Assembly (NCBI GenBank): GCA_964479665.1
Contig: CAYZNN010000026.1
Coordinates: forward strand, 1 to 47,858
Source: UBA2287 sp964479665
GTDB lineage: Bacteria > Bacteroidota > Bacteroidia > Bacteroidales > Tenuifilaceae
Direction of reading: 5' to 3'
DNA: 47,858 bases
The position numbers were made by a program, and so were the translations under genes. The notes under the pieces are model-generated. The model made no database searches and was not told the origin of the DNA. It worked only from the letters and a program-made list of their open reading frames with translations. Shown piece after piece: positions 34,642-44,053 of the stretch; the stretch's first letter is position 1, and every line of letters starts with the position of its first letter.

Positions 34642-35049
34642 ATGCGAAATGCAATTTTTGAAACGGCAATTAAATTATTAATCCCGCTTTTTGTACTTTT
34701 CTCGCTATTCTTGCTTTTCAGAGGGCATAATTCACCTGGGGGAGGCTTTATTGCTGGACTGCTAGCGTCAATAGGGTTCTTTCTGAGGGCCATGGTTTTT
34801 GGCACCAACAACACCATTGCAAAATATAAACTTAGGCCTGTTGGTTTAATAGCATTCGGTTTATCGATTGCTATAGTCAGTTTATTGTTATCAGTATTTC
34901 AGGGTTTGCCCATTATGACTGGTTTATGGCTCGATTTTTCGTTGCCCTTTATAGGAAAACTGGGAACTCCAGTGCTTTTTGATATTGGGGTATATTTTGT
35001 TGTAATTGGGGTTGTGCTAAATATAACTTTTGTAATGTCAAGCAATTAA
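34642..35049 (+). CDS. mrpB: Mrp antiporter subunit B
   Basis: The 135-residue protein has about four membrane helices and the MrpB signature FRGHNSPGGGFIAGLL. MrpB is a required structural subunit next to the C-terminal part of MrpA. It starts 2 bases after mrpA and ends 3 bases before mrpC, so translation is probably coupled. Confidence 0.96.
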   Translation: MRNAIFETAIKLLIPLFVLFSLFLLFRGHNSPGGGFIAGLLASIGFFLRAMVFGTNNTIAKYKLRPVGLIAFGLSIAIVSLLLSVFQGLPIMTGLWLDFSLPFIGKLGTPVLFDIGVYFVVIGVVLNITFVMSSN

Positions 35050-35052
35050 CTT

Positions 35053-35409
35053 ATGGAAATTATTCTTGCAATTATAACGGGTCTCATCTTTGCAGCTGCC
35101 ATTTTTCTTATGCTTCATAAAGGCATTGTTAGGTTAGTGCTGGGTATTATGATGCTAGGCTATGCAACAAATCTTTTCATTTTTATTATAGCTCGAATTA
35201 CCAGAGGATTGCCAGCAATTATTCCAGACAAAAGGGGTGTGCTTGCAGAGCAATTTGCCGACCCTGTGCCGCAGGCGCTAATACTTACAGCTATTGTTAT
35301 TGGTTTCGGAATACAGGCTTTCACCATTGTATTGATTCGAAGGGTATATAAAGCTACTGGTACCTCCAATATGGATGAATTGAATAATACGGACAAACTA
35401 GAGTCTTAA
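35053..35409 (+). CDS. mrpC: Mrp antiporter subunit C
   Basis: This 118-residue, three-helix protein resembles NuoK. The segment KGIVRLVLGIMMLGYATNLFIF and the DPVPQALILTAIVIGFGIQAF stretch are typical of MrpC. It would pack between MrpA and MrpD in the membrane arm. Confidence 0.96.
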   Translation: MEIILAIITGLIFAAAIFLMLHKGIVRLVLGIMMLGYATNLFIFIIARITRGLPAIIPDKRGVLAEQFADPVPQALILTAIVIGFGIQAFTIVLIRRVYKATGTSNMDELNNTDKLES

Positions 35410-35419
35410 TTTTTTTAGA

Positions 35420-36931
35420 ATGAGCCATTTACTCATAATATTTGTTTTAATAATTCCCTTAGTAACAGCAGTTCTAATGCTACTTTTGTGGAATAGAACT
35501 ACTACTCAAAAATACGTGGGTGCATTCTCAATGCTTCTGCATTTAGTCTTTTCTATTCTTCTTTTTCAGAGCGTATCGCACCATGGAATGCAGATTGAAT
35601 TGGTAGGCAATTGGCCTAAAGGTATGGGTATTGCACTGGTTGCCGATAAATTGAGCGTTATATTCTTGCTTATAAGTTCATTAGTAGCTCCATCTGCATT
35701 TATTTATGCAAGTTCATTTATTAAGGAGAGAATATCGCTAACTATTTTTAACCCGGTTTTTTTCTTTTTGGTTTTTGGGCTTTCAGGCGCTTTTCTAGCA
35801 GGCGACATTTTTAACCTCTACGTTTGGTTTGAGGTTATGTTGGTTTCCTCTTTTGTCCTCTTTACCATTGGCGCATCGCGGAGTCAACTTGAGGGATCAT
35901 TGAAATATGTTACTATAAATGTTTTCAGTTCAGCCCTTTTTCTCATTGGAGTTGGTGTGCTATACGGCTTAACGGGCAGTCTTAATATGGCTTTTATAGC
36001 CAAAGCGCTACCCCAAGTTGCAAATCAGAGTTTGGTTAGTATAGCAGCTTTATTCTTTTTAATGAGTTTTGGCATAAAAGCCGCCATGTTCCCCATGTTT
36101 TTTTGGCTACCGGCATCGTACCATACAGCCCCTATTGGATTTACCGCACTAGTAGTAGCCCTTCTTACAAAGGTTGGTGTTTATTCTCTTACACGTTTCT
36201 TTACGCTTATGGTGCCCATACAAGGAACCTCTATCCAAACAATTTTGCTAGTGCTTTCGGCATTTACAATGGTGGTTGGTGTTTTGGGAGCCGCAGCTCA
36301 AACCGACTTTCGAAAAATACTCTCATTCCACATTGTATCACAAATTGGGTATATGATAATGGGTTTAGCCATACTTACTCCATATGCTTTGGGAGGTGCC
36401 ATTTTCTTTGTTATTCATAATGTGCTAGTTAAAACTAATTTGTTTTTCATTGCAGGTTTAGTAGGAAAATTGTATGGAACCCATAAACTGAAAGAATTGG
36501 GTGGAGTAATGAACAAGCTCCCCTTGCTAGCAATGCTTTTGGCCATTTCTGCATTCTCTTTAACGGGAATACCACCCCTCACGGGGTTCTGGGGCAAATA
36601 TTTGTTGGCTAAGGGTGGTTTTGAAACGGGTAATACACTCATTATAATAGTAACCTCAGTTTCGCTCGGGGTAAGTTTACTCACTCTGTTTTCAATGACC
36701 AAAATTTGGAACGAAGTATTTTGGAAACCTTTTCCCAACGTTTGTTCCGATTTGGAGGAAAATACAACTTTCATGAAAATTTTTAAATTATACCCTGGTA
36801 TGATGATCGCAATTTTATTTTTAACCCTTGCCATTCTGGCAATCAGTTTCTTTCCGGGAAGCACCATAGAATGGAGTATTGAAGCTGCAAAGCAGATTTT
36901 AGATCGCAATAACTACTTGAACCTTTTTTAA
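35420..36931 (+). CDS. mrpD: Mrp antiporter subunit D
   Basis: The 503-residue, roughly 14-helix protein is related to NuoM/NuoN. Landmarks are FNLYVWFEVMLVSSFVLF (with the conserved Glu of the proton path), FGIKAAMFPMFFWLPASYHTAPIGFTALVVALLTKVGVY (with conserved Lys residues) and the GIPPLTGFWGKYLL loop. It is the second antiporter-like subunit. It is placed normally between C and E. Confidence 0.96.
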   Translation: MSHLLIIFVLIIPLVTAVLMLLLWNRTTTQKYVGAFSMLLHLVFSILLFQSVSHHGMQIELVGNWPKGMGIALVADKLSVIFLLISSLVAPSAFIYASSFIKERISLTIFNPVFFFLVFGLSGAFLAGDIFNLYVWFEVMLVSSFVLFTIGASRSQLEGSLKYVTINVFSSALFLIGVGVLYGLTGSLNMAFIAKALPQVANQSLVSIAALFFLMSFGIKAAMFPMFFWLPASYHTAPIGFTALVVALLTKVGVYSLTRFFTLMVPIQGTSIQTILLVLSAFTMVVGVLGAAAQTDFRKILSFHIVSQIGYMIMGLAILTPYALGGAIFFVIHNVLVKTNLFFIAGLVGKLYGTHKLKELGGVMNKLPLLAMLLAISAFSLTGIPPLTGFWGKYLLAKGGFETGNTLIIIVTSVSLGVSLLTLFSMTKIWNEVFWKPFPNVCSDLEENTTFMKIFKLYPGMMIAILFLTLAILAISFFPGSTIEWSIEAAKQILDRNNYLNLF

Positions 36932-36949
36932 ACTAGCAATTTCTAAAAT

Positions 36950-37441
36950 ATGAAAGCTTTTTACTGGCAGGTAATTATAGCAACAACAATAAATGTAGCC
37001 TTTGTTTTTTATGTCGATTTCGAGATAAAAGCTCATTGGCCTATGCTTCTTTTTATTGGAGTACTGCTTGTACTTTGGCTACTGTCGTATATATATAATC
37101 GAAAAAGTTTTTTTCAAGTGTTCTATCTTGCCGAACTCATTGCTTTTTTTACAAAAGAAATGTTTAAAGCTGCTTCTCAGGTTGCATGGGAGGTTATAAC
37201 TCCCAAGCCCCGAATGGAAGCCGGAATGATAGCCTTGCCGCTCGATGTTAAAACTAATTTGGAAATAACCATTTTAGCTTCGCTTATTTCTTTAACACCC
37301 GGAACTCTAAGCATTGAAATATCGGAGGATAGGAGCTATCTTTTCGTTCATGCCATGTACATACCTCATGGCGATGTTGATAGAGTTATTGACGATATTA
37401 AAATAGGATTTGAACGAAGAGTTCTGAGAGTATTCAACTAA
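36950..37441 (+). CDS. mrpE: Mrp antiporter subunit E
   Basis: The 163-residue protein has N-terminal membrane helices and a C-terminal cytosolic domain with the family segment TILASLISLTPGTLSIEIS. MrpE is specific to Mrp complexes and needed for assembly and activity. It lies 18 bases after mrpD and 11 before mrpF. Confidence 0.95.
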   Translation: MKAFYWQVIIATTINVAFVFYVDFEIKAHWPMLLFIGVLLVLWLLSYIYNRKSFFQVFYLAELIAFFTKEMFKAASQVAWEVITPKPRMEAGMIALPLDVKTNLEITILASLISLTPGTLSIEISEDRSYLFVHAMYIPHGDVDRVIDDIKIGFERRVLRVFN

Positions 37442-37452
37442 TACTAACCATT

Positions 37453-37716
37453 ATGCTAGATATTGCGCTTATTGTTGCCATTTCGGTTATTGGAATTTCG
37501 ATGCTTTTGGTTCTAATTCGTTTCATAAAAGGACCATCGCTTCCCGATAGGGTAACTGCCTTCGATTTGTTTACAACGCTGGTTATCGCTTCAATTGCCA
37601 TTTTTTCGCTAATTTGGGAAAATGCCAAGCTGCTCGACGTAGCAGTAGTGCTTTCGCTCATTGCATTTCTTGGTGCCATGTCGTTTGCATTCTATCTTTT
37701 AAAACGAAGAAACTAG
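37453..37716 (+). CDS. mrpF: Mrp antiporter subunit F
   Basis: This is an 87-residue, three-helix protein with RFIKGPSLPDRVTAFDLFTTLV and the conserved LLDVAVVLSLIAFLGAMSFA. The size and motifs are those of MrpF. mrpG starts two bases after its stop. Confidence 0.95.
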   Translation: MLDIALIVAISVIGISMLLVLIRFIKGPSLPDRVTAFDLFTTLVIASIAIFSLIWENAKLLDVAVVLSLIAFLGAMSFAFYLLKRRN

Positions 37717-37718
37717 CT

Positions 37719-38585
37719 ATGCTGCTCGATATAATTACCATATTTCTTTTCGGAATTGGCGTACTTTTTATGCTAATTGCAGCGATTGGGATTCTCCGTT
37801 TGCCCGACTTTTACCTTCGCATGTCGGCCATTACAAAGGCTGCAACTTTAGGCTTGGGAATGATTTTACTGGGTGTGGCAATTCATTTCGATGATATTGG
37901 CGTCTTTTTTAAAACCTTCGTTATAATTTCCTTCCTGCTTCTAACAAGCCCCGTTGGTGCTCATGCCATTGCCAGAGCGGCTTACCGACAGGGCGTTCAG
38001 TTTTGGGGCAGGTCCATTGTCGACCAATTAGCTAACCTATCCGAGAAAGTTAAACAATTAGAAACTGAATGGGCCAAAGATTACACTAAGGTATATGTGG
38101 GCGAGGAGCTTATTTACACTTTAATGCAGTTGCCTTCTTCGCATGGTGGTAGTTTTACCCATGCAATTAGCATTGCCAATACAATTAAGGTTACAAGCCC
38201 AGCAAAGGGTAATAGGCTATTGGGCATAATCAACTCAAAAATGGGGCGAAGCAATTTGGCCGAGCAGCATTTACTAAAAGCTTGTACATTGAGTAGTTAT
38301 GCCGACAAGTCGGTTTTAGCAATTAGCAATTTTTATATCGACCAAAAATTGCCAAATAAAGCCATTAACCTTCTCGAAAAGGCATTGAATGCTCACCCCG
38401 AAAATGTTATGTATTTGAGTAAGGTAATATACCTATCGTCAGAATTTGGTGTGAAATACAAATTGGGCCTCGATTGTTGCAATAGAATTATAAACCTCGA
38501 GACCGAAGTTGCGCCCGATGATTTGTTGCGTGCAGCTCGATACAAAAGGTACTTTATTGAAAGACTTTCGGGCCGACTGGATTGA
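37719..38585 (+). CDS. mrpG: Mrp antiporter subunit G fused to a TPR-like C-terminal domain
   Basis: Residues 1-105 form a normal three-helix MrpG (RLPDFYLRMSAITKAATLGLGM; LTSPVGAHAIARAAY). MrpG usually ends soon after this. Here the frame continues with no break for about 180 residues: a linker helix, then a soluble helical region with TPR-like units (NKAINLLEKALNAHPENVMYLSKVI and two weaker ones). The extension should lie in the cytoplasm and could dock another protein or regulate the antiporter. The ATG at 37719 is chosen because it starts the conserved first helix; a longer reading overlapping mrpF has no MrpG-like N-terminus. Confidence 0.9.
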   Translation: MLLDIITIFLFGIGVLFMLIAAIGILRLPDFYLRMSAITKAATLGLGMILLGVAIHFDDIGVFFKTFVIISFLLLTSPVGAHAIARAAYRQGVQFWGRSIVDQLANLSEKVKQLETEWAKDYTKVYVGEELIYTLMQLPSSHGGSFTHAISIANTIKVTSPAKGNRLLGIINSKMGRSNLAEQHLLKACTLSSYADKSVLAISNFYIDQKLPNKAINLLEKALNAHPENVMYLSKVIYLSSEFGVKYKLGLDCCNRIINLETEVAPDDLLRAARYKRYFIERLSGRLD

Positions 38586-38605
38586 GAATTCATTAAAAAA
38601 ATGGT

Positions 38606-39595
38606 ATGAAAATTAATTTCAATTTTAGCATATACCTGCAGATATCTGCATTGGCAATCGTTTTATTGGCCTCGTGCCAAAACCACAAACCTCAACCGAT
38701 GGAATGGGCCATAGCTTTGCATGGTGGGGCAGGCAATATGCTGCCAACCGATTTCGATAGCGTTGAAATTGAAAACTACATGAAAGAATTGAATGCTGCA
38801 CTTGCAATAGGTGAGGAGATGTTAACAAATGGAGCAAGTAGCATTGATGCTGTAGAAAAAGTTGTAAGGTACCTCGAAGATTGCCCTCTATTCAATGCTG
38901 GAAAAGGGGCAGTATTCACTAATGCCGGAAAAAATGAGCTTGATGCTGCAATCATGGACGGTTCTAACCTCAAAGCCGGGGCAGTGGCCGGGGTTGGGGA
39001 TGTTAAAAACCCAATAACAGCTGCGCGATTGGTAATGGATAGTTCGATGCACGTTATGCTTGTTGGTCGTGGCGCATCCGTTTTTGCAGCCTCCAAGGGA
39101 GCGCAGATGGTTGATAGTTCCTACTTTTTTACGGAGAAAAGTTGGAAAGCCCTACAAAGAGCTCATGAAAGGGACAAGAAAATGGGAACTGTAGGTTGCG
39201 TTGCACTCGATAGGAATGGAAATTTGGCTGCAGCCACCTCAACCGGTGGAATGACTAACAAACGCTATGGTAGGGTTGGCGATGTGCCCATTATTGGTGC
39301 TGGTACCTATGCTAATAATTCCACTTGCGCAGTATCAGCAACAGGCCATGGTGAATTCTTTATACGCTACACAGTTGCCCACAACATATCGGCGCTTATG
39401 GAATACAAAGGCTTGAGCCTTTCCGAAGCCGCCGAACTGGTTGTAAATAGTAAATTAAAGGATGCAAAAGGTAATGGCGGCATAATTGCGGTTGACCAAT
39501 ACGGCAACGTGCATTTAACCATGAACACAACAGGCATGTTCAGGGCTTTCTCAAATAGTAAGGGAGAAAGAGGGGTCGCTATTTTTAGGGAGTAA
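38606..39595 (+). CDS. Isoaspartyl peptidase/L-asparaginase-family lipoprotein
   Basis: A lipobox (LLAS-C24) follows the signal peptide. The mature part is a plant-type asparaginase, an N-terminal-nucleophile hydrolase. It has ALHGGAG, NAGKGAVFTNAG, ELDAAIMDG and the autoprocessing site KKMG-T195-VGCVALD, where cleavage before Thr195 would free the catalytic threonine. It hydrolyses asparagine or isoaspartyl dipeptides. The export signal places it in the envelope, unlike the E. coli cytoplasmic enzyme. It begins 20 bases after mrpG. The last 45 bases overlap the convergent pseudogene. Confidence 0.92.
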   Translation: MKINFNFSIYLQISALAIVLLASCQNHKPQPMEWAIALHGGAGNMLPTDFDSVEIENYMKELNAALAIGEEMLTNGASSIDAVEKVVRYLEDCPLFNAGKGAVFTNAGKNELDAAIMDGSNLKAGAVAGVGDVKNPITAARLVMDSSMHVMLVGRGASVFAASKGAQMVDSSYFFTEKSWKALQRAHERDKKMGTVGCVALDRNGNLAAATSTGGMTNKRYGRVGDVPIIGAGTYANNSTCAVSATGHGEFFIRYTVAHNISALMEYKGLSLSEAAELVVNSKLKDAKGNGGIIAVDQYGNVHLTMNTTGMFRAFSNSKGERGVAIFRE

Positions 39596-40087
39596 CACAT
39601 ATTGTAAACCCGCAAAATCCCACCATCCGGCAATGTAAATGTAACTTGGGTTACTATGTTGAAGAATTGTTACCCCAACCGTTCTTTTGTCGGAACCCCA
39701 GCGTGTTATGGGAGGATATAGTTCGTCATATTCATAGCCCTGCTCATGCAGTAACAATTCGGTTCCGTTGCCTGTGTACACGGCAATTCGGTATTTTGCC
39801 CAATGACCATTAGGAATGTTCAAAATGAACATTTTAAACTGCCCTGGAGCCATGGTTTCTCCGTTCTGTAAAAGATTAGGGCCCCAAACTGGTTCCGATC
39901 ATCGATTTTTAGCTGTGGAAACTGCTCCCTTATTTAAAAGTTGAATCTTTGTAATTGTATATTGGGAGTTTTCATCGTTTTGAAATTTAGTTTCCAAAAC
40001 TTCAATCTTATCATCGTTATTCAAATCGAAGATTGAGCTTGCTGTAAAAGTTGCTGCAAAAAACAAAGCATAAAAAAGGGTTAACAT
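39551..40087 (-). pseudogene. Secreted protein gene interrupted by one in-frame TGA
   Basis: The first part (from ATG 40087) encodes a signal peptide and about 40 more residues, ending AVSTAKNR at a TGA (39901-39899). The same frame then reads SEPVWGPNLLQNGETMAPGQFKM and continues to 39551 with no further stop. The two parts join without any shift, so a single nonsense change in a 178-codon gene is the simplest view. The downstream part looks like a beta-rich domain (GHWAKYRIAVYTGNG...YIYIAGWWDF). The family is unknown. Translation could restart at the ATG at 39853. Confidence 0.65.
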
Positions 40088-40128
40088 GTTTCATGGTTCT
40101 GAGGTTTTTGGCAAGTTTAACAAATCTT

Positions 40129-40794
40129 TTACTCTTTCCAGTCGCTTTTGTTGCGTACTGTTACATGGTAGCAGGCTGATTGCTTTTCGCGTATTACATA
40201 TATTCGACCCTTAGCCTGAAATTCTTTAAGTATTGTTTCTAGTGCCTGATGGGAAGCGTGATCGTATTGCAAATTGCGGTTAAATTTGCTGTAGGCAATG
40301 TCGAAACTTACAGCATAGGAATGGCTACTAGTATTGGGAGATGCATTTGAATTGGTTTTAGTAAGCAACCGTTGCCCTTCAACAGAACGTGTTAGGGAAT
40401 TAATTACAATCCTATTGCCATTTGTTTTACTATGAAATTTTTTACCAATTTCCTTTAGAGCTGTTTCAGCAAAAGGATGCAAGTAGGGCAAACTATGAGT
40501 TAGGTCGTCAACAAGAACGCCTTTACTTCCACTAACTTTCTTTAAGATACCCCTACTATATGCATTTAATACCTCCTTATTGCTAGAAAAAGGCTTTCCA
40601 ATCAATTCTTTGCCAACCTGAACATGTAGCCGATAAGGATTATTTTTAATGGTGCTTCCGTATGTAATGGTGTTGCTTCTGTTGGCCCCTTTTCCCTTTT
40701 CTTTCTCTTTTGTTAGCAGCCAGATTGTAGTAGCAATAATAAAAAGAATTGCAATTAGGGCTAGAACTTTTAGGCTAGGTTTTGTTAATGTCAT
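40129..40794 (-). CDS. DUF5715 protein, M15 peptidase-like
   Basis: The 221-residue protein has an N-terminal membrane anchor (about 9-27) and an envelope domain of the DUF5715 type. The segment SSHSYAVSFDIAYSKF recalls the metal-binding SxHxxGxAxD motif of D-Ala-D-Ala (M15) peptidases, with the glycine missing (SYAVSFD). LINSLTRSVEGQRLL and CYHVTVR match other M15 landmarks, with a His near the C-terminus. Cutting of peptidoglycan peptides is likely but not certain. It is intact while the genes on both sides carry nonsense codons. Confidence 0.75.
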   Translation of the reverse strand: MTLTKPSLKVLALIAILFIIATTIWLLTKEKEKGKGANRSNTITYGSTIKNNPYRLHVQVGKELIGKPFSSNKEVLNAYSRGILKKVSGSKGVLVDDLTHSLPYLHPFAETALKEIGKKFHSKTNGNRIVINSLTRSVEGQRLLTKTNSNASPNTSSHSYAVSFDIAYSKFNRNLQYDHASHQALETILKEFQAKGRIYVIREKQSACYHVTVRNKSDWKE

Positions 40795-40868
40795 ATTTCT
40801 AATACAATCTTGATTATTTGAAATTAAAGAAAATATTTAAATTCAATTCATTTATTACTCTTCCATAT

Positions 40869-41708
40869 TCAGCAATCAATGCATATTATGCTTTCCATTT
40901 CTACTTCAATTGGGTCGGGAAGTAAGTGAAAAAAATCGATGTTTGTAATTTTCTTTAGGCTATCGATACTAACAGCAAAGTTTTGCAGTGGTTCACTAGA
41001 GATGCTGTTAGGTAAAATGAATCCCAGTGCTAATTTATATGTGCTATTATAACCAAGCAGCGCTTTGTAGTATGCCCTGGGTAACGAAACCTTGTTTGAT
41101 CCAATTGTTGGTAATCCGGGCTCAAGCATTGGTCCTGTGACAACAAAGAGAGTATCGTAAGTTTCGGCCCAGAACCGAACCTGCTCTTCGAGTTTTTTCC
41201 ATATTCCACGGTTAAAGCCAGGTTCTTGTGGACTCATATTGCTATAGTAAAAAGATTCTTACATAGCGGTTGTTGACCACGACATATCGGCTGCAGGAGC
41301 TAAGCGCCCTCTATCATAGCCCGAGCCTGCATAATCCTTATCGTTTGCAGTTTGTGTCGATACTTTTGGGTCGGATTTAAAACTATTGGAGCGCTAAACA
41401 CCCCTTTTAGCTTTTTCGGAGGTAAGAAGGTAGGCTACCCAATCGGCTTGTTCATGTTCCTCGTTGTATTCTAATGTGAAGCCGCCATGGGTTACAACTT
41501 CACCAGCATTTAGTGTTAAAGGGATTTCTAAACCAACAATGGTTTTATAAACGTAAGTTAATGAATCGCTGTTACTAGTACTAGTGGTATCAGTAAGGTT
41601 TCCATTTTGTTGGAATTCGTTCTGGTTTTTCAATTTTTTTGTACATCCAATTGCAAGAATGATTAGTGCGCTATAAAATAAGAACAAATTGAACCTCGAT
41701 TTTTTCAT
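40869..41708 (-). pseudogene. DNA/RNA non-specific endonuclease lipoprotein, two in-frame stops and altered active site
   Basis: One frame runs from ATG 41708 (lipobox AIG-C22) to 40869. It is interrupted by a TAG at 41396-41394 (KAKRGV-stop-RSNSF) and a TAA at 41261-41259 (TAM-stop-ESFYYSNMSPQ). There are no frameshifts. The C-terminal part (NMSPQEPGFNRGIWKKLEEQVRFWA) is diagnostic of the NUC1-type nuclease family. The catalytic DRGH motif reads DRGR here (CGC codon at 41306-41304), so the general-base histidine is lost. The gene should be inactive even if the stops were read through. Confidence 0.85.
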
Positions 41709-41781
41709 TTAATAATGATTATTGGAAACAAAGTTTAAAAAATAGATTTTGTGCTGATGTTTAAACACGCAAAAATAAGTG

Positions 41782-41789
41782 TATTTTTG
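41782..41789 (+). promoter_or_regulatory. Candidate -7 element of the DUF485/ActP operon
   Basis: TATTTTTG fits TAnnTTTG and lies 49 bases upstream of the ATG at 41839. No well-spaced -33 element was found. Confidence 0.45.
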
Positions 41790-41838
41790 CTGAGTTTATA
41801 AAAAGTTAATAATTACTAACCTAACATTATTAAACAAC

Positions 41839-42120
41839 ATGTTACATGAACCTGCTGTCGAACCTGGAGTCGACCTCGCTTCAAAAAAGAAATCCCGATT
41901 GGGTATAATCCTGTTTTTGGTATATGCTGCAGCTTATACAGGTTATACATATATTGGGGTTGCTCACACCGAATTTTTAAGTGTAAAAGCAATAGGTAAC
42001 GTGAACCTTTCCATTGTTTATGGATTTGGAATAATATTGCTTGCAATTGTTATGGGTTTTGTTTACAGCCTTATTTGTACAAAAATGGAAAACGAAATGA
42101 ATAGGAGGGATCAACAATGA
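41839..42120 (+). CDS. DUF485 membrane protein, small symporter partner
   Basis: The 93-residue protein has two membrane helices (about 23-43 and 58-82) in the layout of DUF485/YjcH, which accompanies the acetate permease ActP. It probably assists folding or activity of the symporter. The last four bases (ATGA) overlap the symporter start, so translation is coupled. Confidence 0.88.
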   Translation: MLHEPAVEPGVDLASKKKSRLGIILFLVYAAAYTGYTYIGVAHTEFLSVKAIGNVNLSIVYGFGIILLAIVMGFVYSLICTKMENEMNRRDQQ

Positions 42121-44015
42121 TATACGGAGTATCGATTGGGGCAATTATCCTTTTCATTGTATTTGTAGTTCTTGTTGTAGGGCTCTCTTTCTACTTCGGT
42201 TCTAAAACCAAATCGGCAACAAATTACTATGCCGCTGGCGGTACCATACATTGGGGCGTAAACGGTGTTGCTTTTGCTGGCGACTACCTATCTGCTGCAT
42301 CGTTTTTAGGAATATGTGGTATGATTTCGTATGCTGGCTTCGATGGATTTTTATACACCGCCGGATATTTGGGCGGTTGGGTTGTAGCCCTGTTCCTTGT
42401 GGCCGAACCGCTAAAGCGATTGGGTAAGTATACTTTTACCGATGCCATTGACGCAAACTTTAACTCTCGGGGCATTAAACTGGCTTCGTCAATAAGCACG
42501 CTAATTATTTCATTATTCTATTTAATTCCCCAAATGGTGGGTGCAGGCGACTTGGTTGTTCCATTACTTGGTCTTCCTCATTGGGCTGGTGTTACCATTG
42601 TTGGGGCAATTGTAATATACATTACCGCTACCGCTGGTATGACCTCTACTACCTACGTACAGTTCATTAAAGGTGCTCTGCTCATTATTTTTTCGCTTGT
42701 GCTTACCGTTTACATTCTACGACATGGCTTTACATTAAACCCTGGTGGCAATTACCACGAATTTGCAAAAATTGAAGCCAAAACCGATGGCGCTAATGTA
42801 CTAAGTATTGATAATGATCAGTACGAACTGGTGTCGCAACAGCAAGCAGGTAATAACCAATTTGTTAAACTAAACAAAGAAGGATACGACACTTGGTTTA
42901 AATTAGCACCAACATCGGATAGTACTGCTTACCTAACAGAGGCACTAAGCATTACAACAACTGCATCGGGCGAAAAGTTATACAATGGTGCTCCAAAAAT
43001 TGAAAGAAGATTCTTTCAGGTTGGTCACTTTAGCAAAATAAACTATAAAGGAAACGAAGTTGAATCGACAGGGCCGCTTGGGCCATTCGAATTCTTTAGC
43101 GTGCTCGAGGATAGCGAAGTGGTACTTTTCCAAAAAGCCAGTTTCAACGAAAACGATAGCAAGGTTACTGCATACTACCAAAATCCAACGCAAGGTAAAG
43201 ATGTGCTTAAGCCTGGATTGATGCTTAAAGTTGGAAAAGATGCTAAGTTCTGGGATAAGTTCAACTTCATCTCTCTTATGCTTGCGCTCTTTTTTGGTAC
43301 TTCGGCATTGCCACATATTCTTATTCGTTACTACACAGTACCAAGTCAGCGCGATGCACGTAAATCGACAATTGTTGCCATTGCTTGCATTGGATTTTTC
43401 TTTATTCTTACCAGTTACTTAGGCTTTGGTGCAATGGTTAATGGCGTTAACGATTTGGAAAGTAGCAATATGTCGGCTCCATTACTGGCTAAATTTTTTG
43501 GCGTTGGTTTATTTTCAATAATATCAGCTATTGCATTTGCAACCATACTAGGAACAGTTAGCGGACTAATTGTAGCCTCGTCGGGGGCTATTGCTCACGA
43601 TTTTATCGACAAGTACCTAAAAGTACCAATGACCGACAAGCAAAAGGTTCGGGCAGGAAAAATTTCGGCAATGGTAGTTGGTTTAATTGCTATTCTACTG
43701 GGAATTAGCTTTAAAGGCATGAATGTTTCGTTCCTTGTTGGTTTGGCTTTTGCCATTGCCGCTTCGGCTAACTTACCGTCGATACTTGCCGTAATTTTCT
43801 GGAAAAAAACAACTGCAAAGGGCGTTGCAAGTTCAATTGTTATTGGAGTTCTCTCTTCAATTACTCTAATACTTTTATCGCCAAGCATGTTTGAGCGTTA
43901 CGGGCTATCAAAGGCCGATGCAATTGTACCTTTCGATAATCCCGGATTAGTTTCGATTCCTCTTGCAACTATTACTCTTATAGTAGTATCGCTTTTAACT
44001 CAAAAGAAAAAGTAA
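42117..44015 (+). CDS. ActP-like sodium:solute (acetate-type) symporter
   Basis: The 632-residue SSS-family carrier has the ActP-type N-terminus (KTKSATNYYAAGGTIHWGVNGVAFAGDYLSAASFLG) and ALPHILIRYYTVPSQRDARKS. Paired with DUF485, a monocarboxylate such as acetate is the likely substrate. It is longer than E. coli ActP (549 residues), mainly because of an extra hydrophilic segment of about 175 residues (about 204-382) between membrane helices, probably facing the periplasm. A hairpin terminator follows the gene. Confidence 0.92.
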   Translation: MIYGVSIGAIILFIVFVVLVVGLSFYFGSKTKSATNYYAAGGTIHWGVNGVAFAGDYLSAASFLGICGMISYAGFDGFLYTAGYLGGWVVALFLVAEPLKRLGKYTFTDAIDANFNSRGIKLASSISTLIISLFYLIPQMVGAGDLVVPLLGLPHWAGVTIVGAIVIYITATAGMTSTTYVQFIKGALLIIFSLVLTVYILRHGFTLNPGGNYHEFAKIEAKTDGANVLSIDNDQYELVSQQQAGNNQFVKLNKEGYDTWFKLAPTSDSTAYLTEALSITTTASGEKLYNGAPKIERRFFQVGHFSKINYKGNEVESTGPLGPFEFFSVLEDSEVVLFQKASFNENDSKVTAYYQNPTQGKDVLKPGLMLKVGKDAKFWDKFNFISLMLALFFGTSALPHILIRYYTVPSQRDARKSTIVAIACIGFFFILTSYLGFGAMVNGVNDLESSNMSAPLLAKFFGVGLFSIISAIAFATILGTVSGLIVASSGAIAHDFIDKYLKVPMTDKQKVRAGKISAMVVGLIAILLGISFKGMNVSFLVGLAFAIAASANLPSILAVIFWKKTTAKGVASSIVIGVLSSITLILLSPSMFERYGLSKADAIVPFDNPGLVSIPLATITLIVVSLLTQKKK

Positions 44016-44053
44016 GGCTAGGGGCTGTTGCTCCCCTTGTAAATAAATACATT

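Noticed and set aside
39899..39901. In-frame TGA read as selenocysteine
   Set aside because: No selenocysteine insertion hairpin was seen just downstream, the protein has no redox context, and a nearby gene carries TAG and TAA stops as well. Nonsense mutation is simpler.
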